Source: Serinus canaria (Eukaryota > Chordata > Aves > Passeriformes > Fringillidae). From it: 64,000 nt of DNA. The stretch covers positions 21,958,765-22,022,764 of the forward strand of contig NC_066322.1 in the NCBI RefSeq assembly GCF_022539315.1, written 5' to 3'. The notes beneath the pieces were generated by a model that ran no database searches, was not told the origin of the DNA, and saw only the letters and a program-made list of their open reading frames with translations. The position numbers were made by a program, and so were the translations under genes. Each line of letters opens with the position of its first letter. Within the stretch, counting starts at the first letter, position 1. This document shows, in pieces, positions 25,451 to 37,300 of the stretch.

Positions 25451-26840
25451 TCTTTATTATAACCATTCTATTGCTTTTTCTGATATGACCTAATTTCTCT
25501 TTTTCTTTCTTTATCTCTACTCTTCCCTGAGATCTCTATCAATTATCTCAGATGAGCTCATTGACCAGAAAACCAAGATCATAAAGCAGGTGTGTGGAAG
25601 CATCTTCTTTGCATCCACTTTTTTAGTCCAGTGCTGCTTCTGCTGCTTGGGCCTAATTTATTCTTCTGGATTCGCCCTGGTGTGCAGGGTTTGCTGTCCC
25701 CAAGCTTTGCCCAGCCTTCTCTCCCTCACTCACTCACTACTTGCCCCCTGTCATCACAGCCTCCCATGTCTTTGCCCCCTTGGCCACTTTCTTGGCATGG
25801 TTTGTCTTTGGGTCTCTCACAGCTTTTTTGGGAGTGAGGCAAAACCCATGGGTTGGAATCCACACAAATAACTTCTGCTGCCCTTGGGGTCTCATCCTCA
25901 TGTGCTGCTGTTTTCTGCTGAATCAGTTGCTTCCTTCCCCCCCCCACCCCCAGTGTTTCTGTGTCTTTCTAGAAATGATCACACCTAACAAACTTTATGG
26001 GGTGCTTTATTGGCTTTATTGTGCCTCAGCAGTGTCTCATGGGGCAAAAGCTGGGCTAAAGCAAGTTTGAATTAAAGGCTATTGCTTCTGTAATTACAGA
26101 AAGCCATGATTTGAAAAGATCCAGAGAAAAGAATTTCTGCTCTCTTATAATTTTAGTAACTTCTTTTTCCACTCTTTCCTCAGTTGTCTTTTTACTTCTC
26201 TGAAAGTAGACTGCAGCTGTACAACAACAATTGCATTCAAAATAATAAGCTTCAGTAGTAAAGCTGTAAATTTGGCTGGAATAAAATCTGTCATGCATTT
26301 TTGCTGTGACTACATTCTGCTCTTCTAACTCAGCTCGAATCCACCTATCCACTCACATCTTCTGTAGTGCCTTGTTTTGAAAGATATTGATGAGGGCTGC
26401 AAAAAGTCCTGAATGTGCTTACTATCATAGTTACTGCTAATCATCTCATACAAAAATGAATGTGAGTGGCATTGATCTTCAGGAATCCCTTAAGGGGTCA
26501 TCCAAACTGAATCATGAATTGATCATTAATTGAAAAGATGAGTTAAACTCTAGGATAGTGAGTGTGCATACTCTATTATGCAACTCCTGGAATAATCATC
26601 TGGGGGTCGATGTGTTTGTCCGGGATGTTTCACCACTGTGGGCACATGTGAGCTGAAATGCAGAAAGAAATGTCTTCATGGACTTTCCACTCTGCTGCCT
26701 CCTTATTTTGGGTTCAGTTTGTGGGGGAGAACTGTTTGTGATTTAGTTACTTGACTACATCTGAAAATTGACTGCATGAATTATAGTTAAATTTTGCCTC
26801 TACATTCCAAAAACCCCTTTGACCTGGGAGCATTTTTGGC

Positions 26841-26906
26841 ACATAGAATCATACATTTGTTGAGGCTGGAAAATGCCTTTAAGATCATTGAGTTCAACTG
26901 CTAATT
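26841..26906 (-). mobile_element. CR1 LINE 3'-end fragment
   Basis: CATAGAATCAT (reverse complement of the CR1 ATTCTATG terminal octamer) is followed by TTGAGGCTGGAAAATGCC and AAGATCATTGAGTTCAACTG. This is the characteristic reverse-complement 3' tail of CR1. Only about 65 bp are recognisable. Confidence 0.8.
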
Positions 26907-27610
26907 TACATTTTCAAATGTCTCTTTCATTACAAGATGCCTTTGTATCAAATGTTTGTTTCATTGCATTACGTGTTGATGTGATTTTATTACATCTATG
27001 TAATTGTCTGTTTCATTACAAGATTTCTTCCAAGTCTCTCCCTTACATTTCATGCAGTTGTTTCTTTTTCCACAAAGCAACTCTTTTGCTGCTGAGGTTT
27101 ATGAGGTAATTAAATAAGATTATTCCTGTTTTAAAAGAGGAAAATTGAGGCATAAAAATTTATTTACCCATGAGCTTATGAGAACTCTGAATTCTAGAAG
27201 GACCAAGTTTGTCCTAGTTATTTTCAAGCCAATGTTTGACCTGTAGGCCACTTTTGCCTCTTCCCTGGTATTTTCCATGATCTTTAGGAAACATTTCTGA
27301 GCATGCTTTTAGGCAGCCAATGTACATTGGCAATGTGAGAAGCAATAATTTTCTACAAGGGACCTTTGGGTAATATTGTAATAGAAAAAAGGCAGTAGTG
27401 TGGATGCACACAATTTGTTTAGGATATTTAAATTTCATATCTCCTAACCGGTCAGGTTGTGCCCACTGGGTATTTTAAGCCTCTTTATCCTAAGAGAAGT
27501 ATGTATGCTTTTGTGGAAACTGAAATTCATTTCACCTTCATTTTAGTAGAAGGTGGAGAGGAAGCAAGTAAAATGAAAGAACCAGAAGGAAGAAAAACAA
27601 ATTTGAAACA

Positions 27611-27616
27611 TTTATT
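27611..27616 (-). terminator. CRB1: candidate distal CRB1 poly(A) signal
   Basis: TTTATT on + (AATAAA on -), about 480 nt past the CRB1 stop. An alternative to the nearer signal at 27725-27730. Confidence 0.3.
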
Positions 27617-27699
27617 TTGGAGAGTTTTCACACAGCTTCCTTTTAATCCCTGATTAACAGATGAAAGAAGATGCACTGAGACACATCTCTGGTACTAAA

Positions 27700-28097
27700 C
27701 CCTTGATGAGAGAATTACAATGTCTTTATTGTACAGGCTTAGTTGATTTGTCTCCATCATCTTCTGCAGCAGTGATTGCTAGACAGCCAAAGGAGAGTGC
27801 AGAGGAGAAGCTGGTTCCTGTGTGGTGCTCAGGACAGGCAGTTACATTTATCCCAGGAGCCATTACTGTCCATAATACCTACTGTCGATTATCAAGGCTG
27901 GAGTGTCCAGTGCAAGTAGAAATTGTCCTTGGATGGTCCAAAGCAATGATAAATGTCATTGGTTCACTACTGAACTCAAAAGGAAAGCAGTGCAAAATCA
28001 TTGCCATACTTATCAGAAGGAAGATGGCTGTGTCTACCATATGTACAGAGTCCCCTTGCAGCCCCATCTGAGGGTGCAGGAGCGGCTTTGCTTTCTT
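27700..28097 (-). other. CRB1: probable CRB1 3' UTR
   Basis: Sequence following the CRB1 TAG up to just beyond the first AATAAA. A 136-codon frame on the opposite strand (27661-28071) covers it but has no start context, motif or splice support, and is treated as fortuitous. Confidence 0.5.
27725..27730 (-). terminator. CRB1: candidate CRB1 poly(A) signal
   Basis: TTTATT on + reads AATAAA (context ACAATAAAGACATTG) on -, about 370 nt after the CRB1 stop. It is the first canonical signal met going downstream on the - strand. Confidence 0.45.
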
Positions 28098-28313
28098 CTA
28101 GATGAGTCTCTCCATGGGCGGTGGCTGCAGCATGTCCCACATCTCCAGGCGGGAGCCGTCCTTCTCCTGGCGGCTGGGACTGTAGGTGCCCTGCGTGGCG
28201 CGCTTGGTGGCCATGACGGCCGACACCGCCATGGCCAGCGACAGCAGCACCAGCAGCGCCAGCGTCACCGAGCCGATGGCCGCGAACACGCCGGAGAGCA
28301 GGTCCCCTGCCAG
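28098..28313 (-). CDS. CRB1: CRB1 terminal exon: transmembrane helix and cytoplasmic tail
   Basis: 216 nt, phase 0, 71 residues plus TAG at 28098-28100, the same length as the human exon-12 peptide as I recall it. Residues 11-33 or so are the membrane helix ([20 protein letters not shown] then SAVMA). The tail starts [19 protein letters not shown], the conserved juxtamembrane FERM-binding segment, and ends PPPMERLI, whose ERLI is the PDZ ligand for PALS1 and PAR6. The acceptor is CTTGCAG. The exon is strikingly GC- and CpG-rich compared with the rest of the gene. Confidence 0.97.
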   Translation of the reverse strand: MAGDLLSGVFAAIGSVTLALLVLLSLAMAVSAVMATKRATQGTYSPSRQEKDGSRLEMWDMLQPPPMERLI

Positions 28314-31300
28314 CTGCAAGGATGGAAAGCACTGCAATGTAACTGCACCAGGGGAGCACTGGGACACAGCTGGGCTGCCCCAGAAGGAGAACAGAATCCA
28401 CTCTGTCAGCAGGGCTTCACAGGGGTGAGTCAGTGCTGAAGCACCATTTACTGCAGGGGATGGACACGTTAGCTACACTAACCCCTCCATTTCATCCTTT
28501 GGACTCCTCAGAGAGTGACTGGATGTTTAGTGTTCAAGGCAAATGAATTTCCTGTAAGGACCCATTTCTTTTGACAGCTTCCTTACCTTGAAAATAACCT
28601 GCAAGTTAATATGTCCGTGGGCTACAGTAGTAATTCAGAAATTATTTAAGCACTTCATAAAACTTCATTATTCCTAGAAATTTCCTATACTATTATATTT
28701 CCTATATTCCTGTATTTCCTTCATATTTCCTAAAAATTCACTATTCCTATTATTCCTATGAGCTAATTTGAACATATACTGAGTTACATTTCTTGCTGGA
28801 GGAATTAAATTTATATAAATATTTTTTTATATCTATATACTTACATATATAGAAATTTCACTTACGGTAAATATAGTAAATGTATAGTTGTATTTCTACA
28901 GACTCCTATTTGTAAACTTTTCTACCAGCATTTTTGCATGAAATAAGCATTTAGAGGCTGCACAATAGTGCATAATCATTATATTTTCACAAGTAAGTTT
29001 TAAAATATTCATGCAGCTCTTCCACATACAGACTTCATAGGTTCATCTACAGAAACACAAGTAGTACAGTATAGGATTAATGTAAGGATGCTGTGATTTT
29101 TTGGGTATTTTTCAGTTTTCATGTAGCAGTGGGAAATGTAATAATGTCAGAAGGCAGAATGCACATAAACCAATCTGTCAGCTGGAAAGCTTCAGACCAG
29201 AGAAATTTTATATTTGGTAGAGGAATGTTTTGTACACATCTATGTATGCACTTTCATGTGTAAAAAATGCTTCTGGTGAGGAGAGCAATGAAGTGATGTG
29301 GTTAGTGTGGAAAAGTGGTCACTGTGGACAGAATGACCCTAGCAGGAATTGAACTCCTGGGCAGATTGTGCCATCCATCCTCTTCTGATTTGTATTACAA
29401 GTGACAGCTGAACTGCCAGAGATGAATGCGCACTCGAGGCTGAACTTTCAAATCCCCAAATATTTAGAAGCAGAAAACAGCAGGTCACAGCCTGTTTCCC
29501 AGTCAGCTGCTCCATGTTCAGGATGTTTTAGTGACCTGCTTACTCGTCATTTCTAAGGAAGGGCAGTCCCAGTGCAGAGCACAAGGGTGATTTTGCACTC
29601 AGCCACGGATGCCCTGCAAGTGGATGCTCTGTGTGTGCATCCCTGGACTCGTGCCTATGCCAGGGAGCAGCAATGCCAGAGGGAAAACATTAAACCAGTC
29701 CTGCCTCTTTTCCTCCTCTCTCCAATTCCACACTGATGGAAAAGGTCCTGCTATAACAGTAAAAGCAAGTTTGGCTCAGGGGTTCTCTCCAGGGGATAAA
29801 TGATTGACTAGGATATTTTCCTCTGTCCTTGATGGCTAAATATATGGTCCCTGGGATTTTAAATACATTTTTCCCAATAGGAATAATATAATGCAGGTGT
29901 CAGACCAAATGGCTACTACTCTAAAACAAGGTGGCATAAAGCATGATGGTCTATTAAATTGTATTGAATTGGGAAGGTTATTTCATCTTAGGATGGTGTT
30001 ATAGGCATATTTGAGATTCTAGTTTTGCTCTGTACTCTGTTGGACTATATGACCCTTGTTCCTCTAGTCTCAGAGAGGCAGCAAATTTTTAATGGAATTT
30101 TTGTTCTCAGAAGCTCTCTTTTATTTTCATTGCCTGCTCTGGGAAAATAAGGACTAAGATAGTCCAGTTTAACTCTGATCCTGGGGTTGAACAGGCCATT
30201 TGCAAGAGAAATTCACTGCCATAGGCAAATGGATGGCATGGCCTCACCTCTGATACATGAAATTTTTGAATTAAGTCTCCACTTTTCCAGTCCCTACTCT
30301 TTCCATTCCTGTTGCAAGCATGTCTCTCTGTATCTTTTCATTTACGATAACCTTCAAATTAAATTGATTTCTTAAAGAAGAACTTTTTGCAAAGAATTGG
30401 GGCGAAGAAAAAGCTTGTAACTTGCTAAAATGGAGTCACACATCTAAATGTCACTCTCAAATTAAAATCATCATAACAGGCATTTTTAAAATTTTGCAAT
30501 AGTTACTTATTAGAGAAACCTTACCCATCCTGAGCCCAATATGTAAAAGAAGTTACCCCACTGATCAGTATCTGGAGAGCTGGGGTTTACCATGGTAAGA
30601 TACATAAGCTAAGTTTATGCCTATATTGCTTCTAATTTCTAAATGTGAAAAAAAGGCCTTTACTTCATCTTTTAAGGTGAATTCTATTGATCAAAACCCC
30701 CTGATGTTCCAGTGCTCTCTCTCCCCTGGTTTATCACCCCACAGCTCCCTGCTGAAGTTTCCAATGCGAGGTACCCCCTTAGCAGTTGCACTGAACTGGT
30801 AACAAGAGTTGCCAGAAGGCTCTGCAGTCTGGTCCCATCAAAATCAACTGCTTCTTTAGTAATTAATGGCTGAATTGTTAAATTAATTTGGAAAATCAGC
30901 TGGCTGATCTGGAAAAAAATATCTGAAAAGCTCTGTCCCCTGTCATCTCAGAGTCTGTTCACTGCGTGGTCGGTGATGATGACAGACTGAAATAATTGTA
31001 ACCAGTGCTTCCAAAAATAAAAGGGTTGAGCAGCATTTTTAGTAACATTAGTGCTGCTGAAAGAGTGGAAGAGAGGTTTTCCATCACTGACCATACTTGT
31101 ACTTTGCATAATAGAAGGGAGTGGTCACTAAAAATGCAGTTGGAAAGGAAAGGCCCCACATGCTTCAGGCTTTTCTGAGCAGTCCTTGCTGGGGCTTCCA
31201 CCATGGATGGGGCTGAGCTGTGAACCTCTGGGGCTGCTCTCCTGTGTAGCTGCTCACCTCAGTGCTCCATCCATGTCCCACATCCCCTGGCTGTGGGTCT

Positions 31301-34300
31301 GGGGCATCCTAAGGGGCTTGGCCACACTCTAATATCACTTTTCAGCTTCATACCAGCATTCCCTTCCCCACGTTAACTGGTGTAGCCCTGGCTGCTGAGC
31401 TGAGTGCTCAGAGATGGCAATAGACAGGTTTTGGTGTCCTTGTCACAAGGCTGTTACAGAGTGCCCAGCAAGAGGTGCTCTTTGGCCCAGAGCTTCAAAG
31501 GCAGAGGAGGAAAGCTCTGGAAAGGAATGGACAGAGCAAGGCAAACTTCATTTGGTCTTGCCACAACAAAAAAACCACCACAGGACACCTGGGAGCTTGT
31601 GAAAAGAAACAAGTTGCTGAATTTCTTTGTTGAAAACCTTTGTTAGTCTGTCAGAAAGAATTCTTGCTATCAAATAACACATTGTGATCAGCTATTTCTG
31701 AATGTAACGTCAGCACTGAATGACTAAATATATGCAAGGTAAATGAAGGAGGGTTAATTAACTGGCTGAGCAACACCTTAGAGATTCTCATTACAGTTTG
31801 AGGCTGGACTGAAAGGCCTCCTGAGGGCTCTTCCAAGCTGAATTATCTTATGAGCCTGTTTAGAAGGTATTTGGTGACAGAACAGTTTTAAGAGCCCCTA
31901 ATACAGAGGAGCTGCCAGTAAAAGCTGCATCCTTGGTGGTAATGGATGTTGATGGCAAGATGATACCAACAAAATGAGGAAAGCCTATCTGCTTCTCACT
32001 AAGTTATTATTTTTTTAGGATGTTCTATTTATATACCTTTGGATGTCAGCTGATGAGTTTGTTTTGGCAAAAATTTAAAAGAAATAAAGAAAAAACATGG
32101 TTGAATTTAGTTTTCATGTAGTGGATGGCTTCATCTGCAAAGACAGGAGAAAATGCAGGTAAAAAATCTTTGTCTTTTTCTAAAATCAAATATTTTGGAT
32201 TTTCACTAGTAGTTTCACATAAAAATTGATTATTTTTTCTAGGGTTATTTTAATTATTAAATTTAAATTAATATTTTTTAACATTTAGATTGCATAAAAC
32301 AAGTCGTTGAATAGAGTGACATTTCACTATAGCTCTGGATTTTGCTTTTCATTTGGTTATGGAAATAGATTTATTGTTCTGCTCTGGTTCCTTGATCCAC
32401 TTTTTGAATAAGGGCCCAGTTCAGAAGCCAGAGTTTAGAGGCATTTATCAACCCAGTGTATGCTTGCTTACCTTTAAGCAAGCCATATCCCAAATGGTTA
32501 TTTTATAGAGGGAGCATCAGGGATTTGCTGTAATGACCATTCCACGTGTGCCAAGTGCCAAAGGCAAGTGGAGCACACAAGGGAGCCCAGCCAAGGGCAC
32601 AGGGCCTGCTCCTCCTGTGAGTGTCACATCAGCACTGCTGAGCTGAGCTCATCCTGCCTTGTGGCCACCAGGGCTGAGCCAGACCAGGACAGAGAAGGAG
32701 GATGCAGCTGTGGTGCTGGCAGGGAAAGGCAGCAGGTGGGAAAGGGGCAGTGAGTGCTTCCTTGGGGTGCTGCTGGGTGGGGAGGTGTTCCCTGGAGGGG
32801 TCTGTGGGCTGTGTGACGTGCTCTGGAGGCAGGAGCTGCCTGCTCTGTGCCTGGGCATGTAGGATTAACCCAACTTCATTTCAGCATTGCTCAGAACGTG
32901 CCTGGTTCTGGATGCATCTCCAGACAGAGACATCAAGGCAGGCTTTAAAACACAGGGACTGACAAACCCCAGAGACTTCCCTTCCCTGCCACTTGTGGGG
33001 CTTTTGGGATTTCTGCAGCTGCTCATGTGCACTGGAGCTTTTGCTGGGCAAGTCTCAGATCCTGAGTCCTGACACCACTCACAAGGTTATCAGCTCATTC
33101 CCACTAAGAACATCTGATCCCTGCTGCCCAGATTTACTGCCTCCAAATCACAGCCATTTGCTGTGGTAACAACTGGCTTGAGTACTCCTAATCCATGGCA
33201 GAGTTACTTTGAAAGGGTTGGGGGCATGTAGGGATAACAGTGAGCAGCCAGAGAAAAGCCATTTACTTGATTAAAAGGCCCATAGATATGCTGAGTTCAT
33301 TTCACAGAGGATTCACAGCCATCTTAGTGGAACTTCTTTCTCCTACAGGCTGAATTCAAATAAGAATTAGTGTAGTTCAAGGAGAAATCCAGTCAGGCAC
33401 ACAATATCTGTTATCATGGAGTACATTGATAACCCCAGCCTGTGAGGCTACAGTTTATTTTCAACATCAATAAAGTGGCCATAAATCTATAGATTGACTT
33501 TTCTAATAAAAGTACATTAAATGAAGGCACAGGAAATCCCTTTTTCTGTGATTTTCTTTTTTCACCTAGCAAACTGTGGCCTATTGCTCTCCCTCACATC
33601 ACCTGCAAAATGTAGCTGCTCTCTTTGTGCTAAACACCAGCCACCATCTTCCAAGAGCTGTTGGGCTGTTGAGTTCAAGTAGTAGTAATAATAATAATAA
33701 TCATTGTTTGGGACTCATTCAAGGAGCACAGATTCATGTCAAGCCAAACACTGCACAGCCACTGAAAAAGGCAAACTATTTTTAAGATGTTATAAACATC
33801 ACCTATTTTCTTTAACTGCTGTATCCTTTAAAGGTTTATCCTGGTTTCCTGCTTCATGCTGTTGTCCATGTGGGCACTGATCTTTGAATGTATCTAGAAA
33901 CAGTTGTTTTTCAGGTCCTTGAATAGTTTACTCCTTGCTCTTTGGTACCTGTGGCAACAAGGGAAGCAGCACTTAGTGCACTTTAGCTGATTTCCCACTG
34001 TTTATCATCAGTGAGACCACACACTCCTTTTCCTTCTGCACACCTCAGAACTCTTCAGTTCATCTTCAGGGCTTCAAAAGTGGCAGTTGCATTGTAAGAC
34101 ATTCCTCTTGTCCCCTGAAGTGATTCCTGAAAGGTGCAGTATTTGCTGTACCATGAACCTGGTGCCTAACAAGTTTCAGGATTACATGGTCAGAAAAGTG
34201 TTTGAATTCTCTCAGATTGAGAAGCAGAAGGCAAGAGTTTAAAACAGACCTAGGAAGACCATTGCAGGGCTTTTCTCTAGTTTTGCATCCTTTATGAGTA

Positions 34301-37300
34301 AGAAGAGGACAGTTTGTAGGACCGGATTCAGCTGTGGAGCCTTGAGCACCTGAAGAAGATCTCAGTGGCCTGAGGTGTGGCTGCTTCCCCTGCAGGCAGC
34401 CAGCCCAGAGGGGCCTGGGAGGTGCCTCAAACTGGCCTTGGTGCCTTCTGTATGCAGGGCAGCACCCCGAGGTAGCATCACTGCCTTCTCCTCTGCATTT
34501 TAGGAACTGCTCCTGCTGGCCCCATGTTTCCTGGGAGGAGGCTGTCCTGTTGTCCCTCACCTCCCTCTGAAAATATCTCTGAATAATATCAAGAGCTGTA
34601 GATCATATTGAAATCCCAGCATTGCTGTTGCTGTTTCTGCCATCAGCCCCTGAGTTATCTTCCTGATAGCTGCAGGGAAATACAAACCCACTGCCTGGAG
34701 GGCCTGAATGAGACTCTGAGTCCTGTTCCTGCCCCTGTGGACATTGCTGAAGAAAAAACTTAGGGGACTGATTCTGATGTGTGCAGAATATCCACAGTAT
34801 TTAGGCAGTTCATCTTGGTGGAGAAAGATTTTAAGTAATTTTTTAGATTCCTTTTTTGTTTTCTTGTGGGTGTTATTGCCTGAATATTTTCTTGAAATGT
34901 CTCTGAAGAAATTATGTTCACCACAACCTCTTTATAGTATATGATTTTATATAATGTAGTTTGAATAGTTTGTCTTAGCTGACACCTGACAGTTTTAATT
35001 GATTCCTTCCTGAAAAATGCCAACTTTCAGTTTTCTGACAGTTCTTGAAATCAAGGAAAAAGCACAGAGAGAATTCATGTTAGTTGCTATAATGATAAAT
35101 TGGTCATCTGGCTTGACCAGCTATAGATCAGAAAAATGCACTCTTTACTATGAAGGAAGAATTCTGTCTGTGGCAGTCTGGGAGAAAATGAAGAAGATGG
35201 AGATGATTGAAGTCTAGGATTTAGCTGGGTTTGCAGAGAAAGCACCTCATTAAGAAATTCTGACAGCCTCCCTCCTGGCACGTGAAGTTGCACTGTTGTG
35301 ACACCACAGAAGTTAATGAGGAGGTTTGTTCTAATTATAGTGGAGCAAGAAATTGGAGATTGGAGACGCAGCTCTCTGAAGCGTGGCAGCTAAATTGTAA
35401 AGCAGACTTCAGTGGAACGAGGGTGTTGTTCACATTAGTCCTGATCTCCCAGTCAGACCAGCTTACCCAGACCTCCTCCTCCCCACACTGGGCTGCAGGA
35501 CCATTCCCAGATCACTTTACACAGTGCTGTGTTTAAATCAGAGCAATGTGCCCCCTCCTCAGTGCTGGTACATGCAGCAATACATGGCAATATTGGCAGT
35601 ATCAGCCTTTTAGCCACAGGGCTTTTCCAGCTTGGAAGGGTCACTTTTAGAAATTAACCTTTAAAGAACAGGCTGCCTACAGTAACTATAATTTCTTTAA
35701 CTACTTGTAATGTCGATATCTGGTTTGTATGAACTGTTTAATGCAAGCAGTCCAGACATGGCAGCAGAGGAGTTTAGTACATCTGGGATGGTCTGTCTCA
35801 GGCAGAAGGAGCAAAAGTCCTGGCTTTGGCCACCACACTGTGCATGAGCTCAGCCATGCACCCAAAAGAGCCAGAAGTATATAAGCAGCCCCTTAAAATC
35901 TGCATCAGCTGTTTTGCTGGATCAGTATCTCCCAGATTGCTGAATGCCTTTTAGGCAGCAGAGTGTTGGTTGCACAGAGAGCAGTGATTTGGGTGGCAGC
36001 TTGGGAGGGCAGCTCTCATTGAGCTGGGGGCTTTGAGAAGGCTCCTTGATAGTGCTCCTGCAGCAACTGCCAGTGCTAATTTTGTAAGTGTTCCAGCTCT
36101 TTTTAAGATCATCTGAGTGGTGCAGCACAGATTAAATGTGCAGCTCCAATGTGTTGTTATGAGATGCCTTTTAAAATTCTATCGACAGCCTCTGGTGTAG
36201 GAACTTCACCATCTGCTGCAATCTGAAAGGATTAGAGGGAAAAATCTATAGCTGGTGCAAATCCAGGCAAACCATGCTGAGGAGGAGTTTGTCCCATAGC
36301 TGCTATATCACAGACTAGACAAATGTTTTAGTAAAGGTGCCAGTCTCTGGGGTGCAACATCCTTTTCCAGTTTGGGAAATGCTCTGGGGCATCATACAGA
36401 ATTATTTTTGTGTGTGGCTGCCAGCACAGTGTATCAGGTGGTGTTTCTTCACAGGGGATAACTGCTTTGCAGCTCTGAGACAGCAGATTCTGTGTGAGTA
36501 CATCTTGGTGGTGGATAAAAGCCTCATCAGGCAAGCATCTTGCAGGAAGAAATGGGAGATATTTAAACTCAGGACTATCACTGAAAACACTGGCTTTCTG
36601 TTTTTCCCTCTATGTGGCCAGGTTGAGTTCACTGCATCCCTGTGGCTGCCACAGTAGAAGTGGCACCTGAAGAGGAATTTGGAAGAACACACAGGCCTTT
36701 TGAGGAAGTCTGCTGTCATGGGAGAGAGAACTGGGTGTGAAGGGGTCAGGAGGTTAAACCCCCAAACAGGAGAACAATAAGAAAAGATACTACAGTGCTG
36801 GAGATGAGGGCGGGACAGTTTCCAAGGAAAAGAGATGGAGAGAGGTTCAGAAGCCGGAGTGAAATAGTTAAAATTATGAGAAAGAAGAATGGATTTCCAA
36901 ACTGTTTTCTTCATTGGTTTCACAGGTGTTGGTCAGAGCAGCATGTGCAGGACGATGTTGTGACACTCAAGATGGGGCTGATGGTAATGACAGAATTTGG
37001 AGAAGAGAATGGGGCAGGGAAGGGTAATGTAGGTTATCAACAGCTAAGTCAAGGAAGCACCTAAACCATTCCTAGAGTAAACCTCTGCCTTTCTGGTTTT
37101 TCCCATGTATGTTTTATCTGTCATTCTAGATTCCAATCTCTTCTGTACGGGGGAAAAAAAAGGCCAGAGAGATTTTACTGAGGTATTTGCAATGTGGAAG
37201 TACTGTCTTAGTGAATACCTGCTCGTTGCTTCTCCTCACTAATGTGTTTCCTTGCACATGGTTTTCACCAGATAGGATTTGCCTGTATTAGGAATTAGCA

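Larger units (their letters stand above)
16331..27600. other. intergenic region between DENND1B and CRB1
   Basis: About 11 kb between the two convergent genes. It holds a GC-rich block (16830-17640), two CR1 LINE 3' fragments (25378-25450, 26841-26906) and short simple repeats such as A/C-rich 18700-18730. Several splice-like short open segments (for example 16667-16706, 18052-18126, 20002-20098) do not chain in a consistent reading phase, so no third gene is called. Confidence 0.6.

Noticed and set aside
25530..25589. Open segment ending CAG|GTGTGT with peptide SLSIISDELIDQKTKIIK
   Set aside because: Acceptor is poor and there is no in-phase partner. Likely chance.
27661..28071. 136-codon open frame on + opposite the CRB1 3' UTR
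   Set aside because: Starts in untranslated DNA with no promoter or splice evidence and no recognisable protein family. It lies antisense to a real gene end.
30020..30066. Weak CR1-like phrase (GTTGGACTATATGACCCTTG)
   Set aside because: Only about 20 nt resemble the CR1 tail and the flanks do not. Not enough to call.
34066..34560. 164-codon open frame on -
   Set aside because: No motif, membrane segment or family resemblance, and no exon signals around it.
36402..36923. 173-codon open frame on - inside CRB1 intron 11
   Set aside because: No similarity recognised, an overlapping open frame on the other strand, unremarkable composition. Consistent with chance over a 21 kb intron.
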